In this document: one piece after another, positions 1-6,100 of the stretch
Numbering within the stretch: the first letter of the stretch is position 1
Layout: each line of letters starts with the position of its first letter
Assembly: GCA_938008925.1 (NCBI GenBank)
Contig: CALLIQ010000644.1
Span: 1 to 6,545 of the forward strand
Length of the DNA stretch: 6,545 bases
Direction of reading: 5' to 3'
Origin: an uncultured Acidimicrobiales bacterium
GTDB taxonomy: Bacteria > Actinomycetota > Acidimicrobiia > Acidimicrobiales > SZUA-35
Program-made: the position numbers and the translations under genes
The notes under the pieces: generated by a model
Databases searched by the model: none
The model's input: only the letters and a program-made list of their open reading frames with translations
Told to the model about the DNA's origin: nothing

Positions 1-1
1 C

Positions 2-136
2 GTCTTGGGCGCTCCCGGGTACCGAATCGCCGGTGGTTCCGACGAGATCCAGCGCAACATCATCGGTGAGCGAGTGCTCGGCCTGCCGCGCGAACCAAGG
101 GCCGACACCGGCCCGTGGAAAGACGTCGCTCGCTGA
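2..136 (+). CDS. Acyl-CoA dehydrogenase, C-terminal end (partial)
   Basis: This is the last 44 codons of a gene that begins before the window, ending in TGA. The translation contains GYRIAGGSDEIQRNIIGERV followed by LGLPREPR. This is the conserved end of the acyl-CoA dehydrogenase C-terminal helical domain, where the GGSDEIQRN segment lies near the FAD/tetramer interface. The family oxidises acyl-CoA to trans-2-enoyl-CoA, passing electrons to electron-transfer flavoprotein in the cytoplasm. The particular substrate cannot be told from this fragment, because the catalytic glutamate and the substrate pocket are outside the window. The gene is convergent with the c-di-GMP gene on the other strand. 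Only 17 nt separate the two stop codons, and no clear hairpin terminator is visible between them. Confidence 0.9.
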   Translation, partial: VLGAPGYRIAGGSDEIQRNIIGERVLGLPREPRADTGPWKDVAR

Positions 137-153
137 CCGCAGTCGCGGCGCGG

Positions 154-2370
154 CTAGGCGCTGGTCATGGGCGCGGGGAAGGCGACGCCTCCGGCGTCGA
201 ACAACACCGCTTCGAGCTCCGAGGCCGGCACCGGCTTGGAAAAGAGAAACCCCTGACCGTGACTGCACCGCAGAGCCCGCAGCTGCGCGAGCTCACCGAC
301 GGTTTCGATTCCCTCGGCCACACTCGCCATGGACAACTGCTGGGCGAGCGCCAGCATGGTGCGCACGATCGCTCCCCCATTGGCCGACGTGCCGATTCCC
401 TCCACGAACGCACGGTCGATCTTCAAGATGTCGAACGGGTAGTTGTGGACGTAGCTCAGCGATGAGAAGCCGGTTCCGAAGTCGTCGATGGCCAGTCGGA
501 CCCCGAGGTCTTTGAGCCCCTGCAACCGCTGGCCGGCAGCGTTGGCGTCGTCGAGAAAGATGCTCTCGGTCACTTCGAGAACGAGCGCGCCGGGATCGAG
601 TTCGGTGCGCTGCAGCAGTGCTGCGAGATCGGCTTTGAAGTCGTCGTGCCAGAGCTGGCGCGTACTGACGTTCACGCTGAGCTGCAGGTCGGCTGCTTCG
701 GCCACGTCGCGGCGCCATGTCGCCACCTGCGCGCACGCGACCTCGAGCACGCGGTGGCCGATCTCGACGATCACCCCGGTGGCTTCGGCGTCGTCGATGA
801 ACGCGCCCGGGGGAACGAGCCCACGCGTCGGATCCTCCCACCGAACGAGCGCTTCGACGCTCGAGACTTGCTTGGTCCGCAGGTCGACGATCGGCTGATA
901 GTGGACGACGAATTCGTCGCGCTCGAGGGCGGAGGTGAGGGCGCTCGCGACGCTGTTGTGGTCGAGCCGGGACTGCCCCATCGAGGAGTCGTACAGCAAC
1001 GCGTTTCCGCCACCATTCGCCTTCGCCGCGTACATGGCGATGTCGGCTCGCCGCATGAGCTCGTCCATGCTCGAACAATCGGCCGTCGAGTAGGCGATCC
1101 CGATGCTCACACCGGGCCCTTCCGGCTCGCCCGCCGGGTTGACGACATCGGCGAGGCTCGACAGGAGTCGGTTGGCGACGGTCGCAGCTGCATCGGCGTC
1201 GGTGTCCTCCAAGACGAGGGCGAACTCGTCACCGCCGAGACGGGCCACGCTGTCGCAGGTCCGGCACGCCTCGGACAACACCGTGCCGACCGAGCGGAGG
1301 AGCTCGTCGCCCGCCGCATGGCCGAGCGTGTCGTTGACCCGCTTGAAGCGGTCGAGATCGAGGAACAAGAGCCCGGTCGGCGTGCCTCGTCGGACCCCGA
1401 GGTCGAGTGCGTGCCCGAAGCGATCGTGGAACAGGGCTCGGTTCGGGAGCCCGGTGAGCGGATCGTGGAAGGCGTGTTCGAGCTCGCTCATCGTCCAGGC
1501 ATCGGTGAGCGCGATGCTCGCCTGGCTGGCGAACAGCTCCATGGCTGCGCTGTCGATGGTCGACCCACCGCCCTCTTGAGCAACGACGACGAACAGCGCG
1601 CCGACCGGAGCGCCGTCTTCGAAGACGGGCGTCCCGATGATCTCGGTGCGATGGCGATGGCCGTCGGACCCCTCGAACGTCGCCGCTCGAGGTCGACCCG
1701 GGTTCTCCGCTGCGGCGTAGAGGCCCCACTCGGAGAGGGATCGCACGGCGACATCGTCGGCGACCGTGCGCCCCGCCTCCGTTGCCGACACGAGCGAATG
1801 GCGCCACGGGCCAGTCGAAGCAGCCAACGAGACGCCGCCGAGGTCGGCACCGAGCAACGACAGCGCCTCGGATGTGATGGCCTCCAGAATGCTGTCGACC
1901 GGCTGGCGCTGCGAGATCAATCGTTGGATCCGAAGGATGGCTTCCAGAACCGCTCGGTGAGCACGGTGTTCGTCGAGCAGGCGCTGGTTCTGCGACACCT
2001 TCTCGAGCAGTCGAACGGTGAGCTCGAGCGCACGCACCATCGTTTCGGCATGGGCTGCTTCGACCTGGGTCAGGACCGGACCACTGCGAACGATCAGTGC
2101 GACGCCCTCGCTCTCGACGAGATCGATGCTCGACACGCTCGAACGATCGAACCCGACGACGGTCAGCCGGTCTCGGGCTCCGTCGAGAAAGAGCCGCTCG
2201 TCAGCGCCCGGGCCAGCGCTCGCGACGATGTGCTTGCCATGCACGAACGCGACGACGTCGGCGTCGAAGGCAGTCGCGATGAGGGCCAGACCTCGTTCGA
2301 GCGCCGTGACCGGATCCGTCTCGGCAGAGACGGCGGCGAGGAAGTCCGGAAGCTCTGAGGCGTCGTACAC
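154..2370 (-). CDS. GAF-GGDEF-EAL c-di-GMP cyclase/phosphodiesterase
   Basis: This 738-aa soluble protein, with no membrane segment, is predicted to turn over cyclic di-GMP. Its parts in order are a divergent GAF-like region (about 15-120), a helical/coiled linker (about 115-155), a second GAF (about 155-290), GGDEF (about 295-460) and EAL (about 475-730). GGDEF keeps D338, N346 and D355 (metal and GTP binding) and an intact GGDEF at 379-383. It also has an I-site RTCD at 370-373, five residues upstream, which in this family binds product and inhibits the cyclase. EAL keeps E506 (EAL), N567, E599, D629-D630, K650, E686 and Q706, the positions needed for metal binding and hydrolysis to pGpG. 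Both halves therefore look competent. The start is GTG with only a weak AAGAG six nt upstream. The stop is TAG. It follows the GAF gene in the same frame after 30 nt and is probably co-transcribed with it. The signal sensed by the GAF domains is unknown. Confidence 0.96.
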   Translation of the reverse strand: MYDASELPDFLAAVSAETDPVTALERGLALIATAFDADVVAFVHGKHIVASAGPGADERLFLDGARDRLTVVGFDRSSVSSIDLVESEGVALIVRSGPVLTQVEAAHAETMVRALELTVRLLEKVSQNQRLLDEHRAHRAVLEAILRIQRLISQRQPVDSILEAITSEALSLLGADLGGVSLAASTGPWRHSLVSATEAGRTVADDVAVRSLSEWGLYAAAENPGRPRAATFEGSDGHRHRTEIIGTPVFEDGAPVGALFVVVAQEGGGSTIDSAAMELFASQASIALTDAWTMSELEHAFHDPLTGLPNRALFHDRFGHALDLGVRRGTPTGLLFLDLDRFKRVNDTLGHAAGDELLRSVGTVLSEACRTCDSVARLGGDEFALVLEDTDADAAATVANRLLSSLADVVNPAGEPEGPGVSIGIAYSTADCSSMDELMRRADIAMYAAKANGGGNALLYDSSMGQSRLDHNSVASALTSALERDEFVVHYQPIVDLRTKQVSSVEALVRWEDPTRGLVPPGAFIDDAEATGVIVEIGHRVLEVACAQVATWRRDVAEAADLQLSVNVSTRQLWHDDFKADLAALLQRTELDPGALVLEVTESIFLDDANAAGQRLQGLKDLGVRLAIDDFGTGFSSLSYVHNYPFDILKIDRAFVEGIGTSANGGAIVRTMLALAQQLSMASVAEGIETVGELAQLRALRCSHGQGFLFSKPVPASELEAVLFDAGGVAFPAPMTSA

Positions 2371-2403
2371 GTGTGGCTCTTGATCTGGTCGCAGCGTTGG
2401 CTA
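2371..2403 (-). other. In-frame TAG junction between GAF and GGDEF-EAL genes
   Basis: The TAG ending the GAF gene (2403-2401) is followed by exactly ten sense codons and then the GTG start of the GGDEF-EAL gene, all in one frame. The linker would read PTLRPDQEPH if TAG were decoded. No other stop lies between the two genes. Readthrough would join the 305-aa and 738-aa products into a chain of about 1,054 aa with four GAF-like regions followed by GGDEF and EAL. The base after TAG is C. I see no recognised readthrough signal or downstream stem. Reinitiation or coupled translation across the 30-nt gap is the simpler reading. Confidence 0.6.
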
Positions 2404-3318
2404 CGAGGACGTCGGTACTGGCGCGGTGAACCGATCGCCGAGCACTCGACTGGCCTGCTCGCCGATGCTCTCAGCGACGCGGGAACACAACGTGGTGAAA
2501 CCTCTCGGTGACGCGAGGCTGTGGGCGACGACGATGTAGCCGCGGCCCCCCGTCTGGCCGATCGGAACGATGCAGCGGGAAACCAGACCCTGTTGGAATC
2601 CGAGCGGGTCGACCCCCAACTCCACCGTGCCGGGCGCGCCGGGTCCCGAAGCCGTGTCCGCTGCGTGCCGCAAGTCCTGATTGATCGTCATGGACTCCAT
2701 CGGCACATCCTCGACGAGTGACAAGAGCGCCTGCGTCAGCACCTCGGGCTCGACAGCGGGCTGCCAGCCGTTGAGGGCCGTCACGACACGCTGTTCGGGT
2801 TCGATCAAGACGATGGCCCCGAACTCGCACGACAGTGCCTGCACCGCAGCCTCGGCGAGTGTCTCGAGAAATTCGTCAAGGGTTCCGACCGGCAGCGACG
2901 CCACAGCGAGCGCCGCCTTGGTCAACTCCAGCTCGTCAGCGAGCCGCTTCTCAGCCGACACGTCTCCGACCGACCACGCGACATCGGCCGCCCATTCGGT
3001 CAATGCGTCATCGCTCAAGGCGGAGACCGTCTGACCTCCCATGACGACGACGAAGTCGCCGACGGGGAGAATCGCGGCATCGCTCGCCCAGTACGGACCG
3101 AAGATGCGAGTGCTCTCACCGCTGTGTCGGACGAGCCGGTGTGACGACATCGCTTCGGCGATGAGCGACTCGCGCTCGGGATCGATGGAGATGTTTCCAG
3201 CCCATCCTTCACCCCGTCCGACGCCGGCGAGATTCACGAGCTGCTCGTCGCTGACCCGACGGAGCGCGAAGACGTCTTCGATCGACTCTCCGCCGATCTG
3301 GTGTGTAGTTCCATGCAC
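2401..3318 (-). CDS. Tandem GAF-domain sensory protein
   Basis: This 305-aa cytoplasmic protein has no catalytic output domain. Residues about 15-120 form a GAF-like first region containing GRGEGWAGN (34-42) and RIFGPYW (71-77), with a hydrophobic strand at 88-94. A short charged helix (about 118-140) resembles a signalling linker. A second GAF fold spans about 143-295, with strand CEFGAIVLIE (164-173) and a late strand RGYIVVAH (259-266). GAF domains bind small ligands or act as dimerising sensors; the ligand here cannot be inferred. The start is GTG, because an in-frame TGA lies five codons further upstream. There is no clear ribosome-binding site, so a leaderless transcript or an internal start such as the GTG at codon 28 is possible. 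The gene ends in TAG. It is directly upstream of, and in frame with, the GGDEF-EAL gene, so it is probably the sensory partner or a split-off N-terminus of that protein. Confidence 0.85.
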   Translation of the reverse strand: MHGTTHQIGGESIEDVFALRRVSDEQLVNLAGVGRGEGWAGNISIDPERESLIAEAMSSHRLVRHSGESTRIFGPYWASDAAILPVGDFVVVMGGQTVSALSDDALTEWAADVAWSVGDVSAEKRLADELELTKAALAVASLPVGTLDEFLETLAEAAVQALSCEFGAIVLIEPEQRVVTALNGWQPAVEPEVLTQALLSLVEDVPMESMTINQDLRHAADTASGPGAPGTVELGVDPLGFQQGLVSRCIVPIGQTGGRGYIVVAHSLASPRGFTTLCSRVAESIGEQASRVLGDRFTAPVPTSS

Positions 3319-3447
3319 ATGGAAAGTGTCGGCTCAGGGGCCCGACTTCAGTAGGGGGAGCCGCTGAGTCGAGCGACCCGCGACGATCACGACGTTCGCC
3401 CTAGGCGGCCTGCACATCTGTGTCAGGGAGGCGGGACGGTTGATTCG
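3319..3447 (-). promoter_or_regulatory. Intergenic 5' region of the GAF/c-di-GMP unit
   Basis: These 129 nt separate the stop of the serine hydrolase gene from the GTG of the GAF gene, both on the - strand, so any separate promoter for the signalling pair should lie here. No convincing -35/-10 pair is visible. Two small inverted repeats lie close to the GTG. GTCGG (3328-3332) pairs with CCGAC (3342-3346), and CGGCTC (3330-3335) pairs with GAGCCG (3358-3363). They share bases and so exclude each other. They could be an attenuator-like leader or chance in GC-rich DNA. No riboswitch consensus was recognised. Confidence 0.25.
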
Positions 3448-4704
3448 CTAGTCCGTGATCGCTTGGTAGGTCAGCGAACGCATGGTCCGGTCCGGTTCGC
3501 GAACGCCCGTCATGTACTGCGCCATGAAGACGCCGACCAGCTCCTCTGCGGGATCGACCCAGTAGTAGGTCTTCGCTGCGCCGGCCCAGCCGAACTCGCC
3601 GACCGAGCCGGTGCCACCGAATTCAGCGGGGTTCATCATCACCCGAGAACCGAGCCCGAAGCCCATTCCCCGAGCGGGCTGGCCGATGAGGTCGTAGGGC
3701 AACAACGCCTCGGGGAGATGGTTGGAGTGCATGAGCTCGAGCGTCTTCGGACCAACGACGCGCTCGCCATCGAGCTCACCACCGTTGACCAGCATCTGAC
3801 CGAACCGCATGTAGTCCGACACCGTCGAGAACAAGCCGAGTCCGCCGCGCTGGAACACCTCTGGCGCGTCGGTCGGATAGGTGGCCGAGACGTCAGCCCG
3901 TTCGTTGTAGCCACCGAGCGCTGCGGTGAGTAGATCGGCCGCGGAGTAGCCCTCCCCGATCAGGTCGGGCAATCCGTACATGGCCGACAGGCGCCCGAGC
4001 TCTGACTCCGCCACACCGAAACCGGTGTCGACCATGCCGAGTGGATCGAACATCCGCTCGCTGAGGAACTGACCGAGCGATTGTCCGCAGAGCACTTCGA
4101 CGAGTCGGGCAGCGACGTCGATGCCGACGCTGTAGTGCCACATCGCTCCCGGCTGGAAGGCGAGCGGGATGGCAGCGATTGCATCGACGCACTCCTCCAA
4201 GGAACGAGTGGCGTCGTTCATGATGCGCGCCTCTCGATAGAGCTCGGCGACGGGCGACAGCATGAAGTCATAGGTCAGGCCGCTGGTGTGCATCATCACA
4301 TCGCGGACCTCGATCGGTCGGGCCTGATCGACGAGCGAGCCGTCGTCGGCCATCACCTTCGTCTCGGCGAACGCGGGGATGTAGGACGAAAGAGGATCGG
4401 TGAGCTGGAAGCGACCTTCCTCGTGCAGCATCATCAGCGCCGTCGACACGATCGGTTTCGTCATCGAGTAGATGCGAAAGATGGTGTCCGGGGTCATGGC
4501 GAGGCCGGCCTCGGTATCGCGATGACCGACCTGCATCGCGTGGACGATCTGACCTCGACGGCTGATCATCGTGGAGATGCCGGCGACCGAGCCGTCGTCG
4601 ATGAACGCCTGCATCGCCGGTTCGAGACGCTCGAGCCGTTCGCTGCTCATGCCCACCGACTCGGGAGCGCTGGTGGTGAGATCGATCATCGGGTCAGTGC
4701 TCAT
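3448..4704 (-). CDS. Serine hydrolase, beta-lactamase fold (EstB/class C-like)
   Basis: This 418-aa protein belongs to the beta-lactamase/penicillin-binding-protein-like serine hydrolases (Beta-lactamase family), which includes EstB-type esterases. The nucleophile motif SMTK is at residues 80-83, with Ser80 and Lys83. A conserved HTSGL is at about 139-143. The tyrosine motif is YSV at 191-193 rather than the YxN of true beta-lactamases. Near the C-terminus, GWAG (372-375) followed by KTYYWVDP replaces the KTG box. The YSV and W-A-G variants point to an esterase or lipase-like hydrolase rather than an antibiotic resistance enzyme; the substrate is unknown. No signal peptide is seen, so it is probably cytoplasmic. 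I place the start at the ATG giving MSTDPMIDL. The frame stays open 65 codons further up to 4899, but that stretch is arginine/serine-rich low-complexity translation overlapping the P-loop gene. A weak AGCGAG precedes the chosen ATG. It is 70 nt downstream of the P-loop gene on the same strand and ends in TAG. Confidence 0.92.
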   Translation of the reverse strand: MSTDPMIDLTTSAPESVGMSSERLERLEPAMQAFIDDGSVAGISTMISRRGQIVHAMQVGHRDTEAGLAMTPDTIFRIYSMTKPIVSTALMMLHEEGRFQLTDPLSSYIPAFAETKVMADDGSLVDQARPIEVRDVMMHTSGLTYDFMLSPVAELYREARIMNDATRSLEECVDAIAAIPLAFQPGAMWHYSVGIDVAARLVEVLCGQSLGQFLSERMFDPLGMVDTGFGVAESELGRLSAMYGLPDLIGEGYSAADLLTAALGGYNERADVSATYPTDAPEVFQRGGLGLFSTVSDYMRFGQMLVNGGELDGERVVGPKTLELMHSNHLPEALLPYDLIGQPARGMGFGLGSRVMMNPAEFGGTGSVGEFGWAGAAKTYYWVDPAEELVGVFMAQYMTGVREPDRTMRSLTYQAITD

Positions 4705-4774
4705 GTCGGCTCGCTGTTCGTCGGGGCTCGCGGATGGCGTGGTGGCGTGCTGGTGTGATGGCGTCTTGGCGACA

Positions 4775-5392
4775 TTACCGGTCGGTCTGGATCGCGTGGA
4801 AAAGCGATTCGACGACCTCGTCGACCGGGAGCCGGGCATCGATCTGGAGGATCCTCGGCCTGGAGCGGAGCACCGAGCGGAGCAACTCGAACGACTCATG
4901 TACGAGTTCTGGTGCTCGGGCGTCGGGGACGGTGCTCGCCGGATGCTCCTCGTTCGCCCGCGCTGCTCGGGCCAGGAAACGATCGCTGGTCGTGTCGGCG
5001 TCAGCGGTCAACATGACCTCGACGAAACGCGCATCGCATTCGTCAGCAACCTGCTCGAGGCGCTCGATGAACGGCAGACGACCGAGATACTGGGGGACGA
5101 TCACGTCGCCCTCGGTCGCGAGATGGGTCTGGATGAGCCCGACCGCCAGTTCTCGAGCCAGCAGCTTGGAGTCGTCGTCGGACTGCCAACCGGCGAGTTG
5201 CACCCGCAGCTGATCGATCTCGACGACGAGCGCGGACTGGTGATCGAGCGCCCAGCGCGCCGCGATGGTCGACTTGCCGACGCCGGGCGCGCCGTTGAGA
5301 TGAATGAGCCGTGGCCGATCGCTGATGCCACAATCATCGCGGCCAATCGCTTCGAACGTGTGAGACTTGGCCCCATGGCACCGAGAGAGCAC
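4775..5392 (-). CDS. P-loop NTPase, AAA_33/zeta-like small kinase
   Basis: From a GTG at 5392 this gives 205 aa. The real domain begins around RLIHLNGAPGVGKST, with Walker A GAPGVGKS at residues 34-41. The second acidic motif VVEIDQLR (Asp60) fits the substrate/Mg site of small P-loop kinases. VPQYLGR (about 99-105) and a lid-like run with Arg138 (DRFLARAARA) follow, giving the size and layout of AAA_33/zeta-toxin-like phosphotransferases. Such proteins phosphorylate small molecules or nucleotide sugars; the substrate here is unknown and no antitoxin-like gene is adjacent. The start is a problem. In this frame the only ATG/GTG/TTG just upstream of the Walker A is the GTG at 5392, which lies 18 nt inside the divergent neighbour and has no ribosome-binding site. 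Translation further upstream is low-complexity antisense. A rare ATT/ATC start (near 5347 or 5326) or an indel near the start are alternatives. It ends in TAA and lies upstream of the serine hydrolase gene. Confidence 0.78.
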   Translation of the reverse strand: MLSRCHGAKSHTFEAIGRDDCGISDRPRLIHLNGAPGVGKSTIAARWALDHQSALVVEIDQLRVQLAGWQSDDDSKLLARELAVGLIQTHLATEGDVIVPQYLGRLPFIERLEQVADECDARFVEVMLTADADTTSDRFLARAARANEEHPASTVPDARAPELVHESFELLRSVLRSRPRILQIDARLPVDEVVESLFHAIQTDR

Positions 5393-6097
5393 ATCGAATG
5401 GTTCGAGGACAACGTCGACTGGTTCGCCGGCCTCGACCTCGATGCGTTGCAGGTCCCGGTCCCGGCCTGCCCCGGCTGGAACGTCCAGTACGTCCTCAAC
5501 CACCTGGCGTTCGGACTCGGGTTGGCTTACCCCGCCGCCATGGAAGCGGCTCCGGAAACGGCGGACGGCGACGTGTTCGCATCCGTGCGCTGGCCGGACG
5601 CCTTTCCGAGCGGTCCGGCCGCCCTCGATGCCTTCGCCGCGACCATGGCGTCGTGTGTCGACTCCTTTCGGTCGACCGACCCCGAGACACCGTGTTGGAC
5701 CTATGCCGGTCCCGGTACGGCTGGTTTCTGGTTCCGACGAGCCGCCGTCGAAACGACCCTCCATCGGATGGACGTCGCCGAAGCGCTCGAGGACGACACC
5801 CGTCCTCACCTCGACGACCGTCGAGCGAGGGACGCGATCGAGGAGACGCTCAGCTTCGCCTTGCCCCTGGCGGCCGAGCTGACGTCACCGCCGGACGGCA
5901 GCATCCGAGTGGAGAGTTCGTGCCTGGCCGGTCCGCTCGTCGTCGGCGCCGGCGACCCGGTTGCCGAGATCGTCGGCGACCCGCACGACGTCTTGAATCT
6001 GTTGTGGGGTCGGTCTGCGCCGGCCTCGATCAGCGGCGACCGACACGTCGCCGACCAGTGGCTCGGACTCATCGCCGCGGCCTTCGACGGTCGCTGA
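5375..6097 (+). CDS. Mycothiol-dependent maleylpyruvate isomerase family protein (DinB-like)
   Basis: This 240-aa protein matches the maleylpyruvate isomerase/TIGR03083-type family in length and motifs. The N-terminal four-helix DinB-like domain (about 1-145) has PACPGWNVQYVLNHLA, with His43, and VETTLHRMD, with Glu126 and His130. These three match the zinc-binding histidine, glutamate and histidine of the family. The C-terminal domain (about 150-240) ends with GDPHDVLNLLWGR, a usual signature. Members use the thiol mycothiol as cofactor for isomerisation or conjugation, in the cytoplasm, and many are of unknown substrate. The start is the ATG giving MAPREHIEW, just ahead of the usual first helix; GTGAGA lies 9 nt upstream as a weak ribosome-binding site. 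The frame is open back to 4571, but that part is antisense to the P-loop and hydrolase genes. It is divergent from the P-loop gene, and its TGA is 3 nt before the next ATG, suggesting an operon with the VOC gene. Confidence 0.9.
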   Translation: MAPREHIEWFEDNVDWFAGLDLDALQVPVPACPGWNVQYVLNHLAFGLGLAYPAAMEAAPETADGDVFASVRWPDAFPSGPAALDAFAATMASCVDSFRSTDPETPCWTYAGPGTAGFWFRRAAVETTLHRMDVAEALEDDTRPHLDDRRARDAIEETLSFALPLAAELTSPPDGSIRVESSCLAGPLVVGAGDPVAEIVGDPHDVLNLLWGRSAPASISGDRHVADQWLGLIAAAFDGR

Positions 6098-6100
6098 CCG

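Noticed and set aside
137..153. Bidirectional terminator between the convergent acyl-CoA dehydrogenase and GGDEF-EAL genes
   Set aside because: The 17-nt gap has no inverted repeat or T-run that would support it.
646..2358. A 570-codon open frame on the + strand, opposite the GGDEF-EAL gene
   Set aside because: Its translation is arginine- and acid-rich without any recognisable domain, while the opposite strand encodes a complete GGDEF-EAL protein with all catalytic motifs. Long antisense frames are expected in GC-rich DNA.
3319..3447. c-di-GMP riboswitch in the leader of the signalling pair
   Set aside because: The short stems do not match the GEMM class I or II layout that I know, and the region near the start is too short for the aptamer.
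4705..4899. A 65-residue N-terminal extension of the serine hydrolase up to 4899
   Set aside because: It is Ser/Arg-rich shadow translation overlapping the coding part of the P-loop gene, and the recognisable family start (SAPESVGMSSERL) follows the ATG at 4704.
4571..5374. Upstream extension of the mycothiol-dependent enzyme frame to an ATG at 4571
   Set aside because: The extra residues are antisense to the P-loop and hydrolase genes and show no domain, and the known family begins at the first helix encoded just after 5375.
4705..5392. Toxin-antitoxin system based on the zeta-like P-loop protein
   Set aside because: No small antitoxin-like gene lies next to it. The neighbours are a serine hydrolase and a divergent mycothiol-dependent enzyme, and many AAA_33 proteins are not toxins.
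5393..5809. N-terminal extension of the P-loop protein to 5809
   Set aside because: It is Gly/Arg-rich low-complexity translation antisense to the well-supported MDMPI-family gene.
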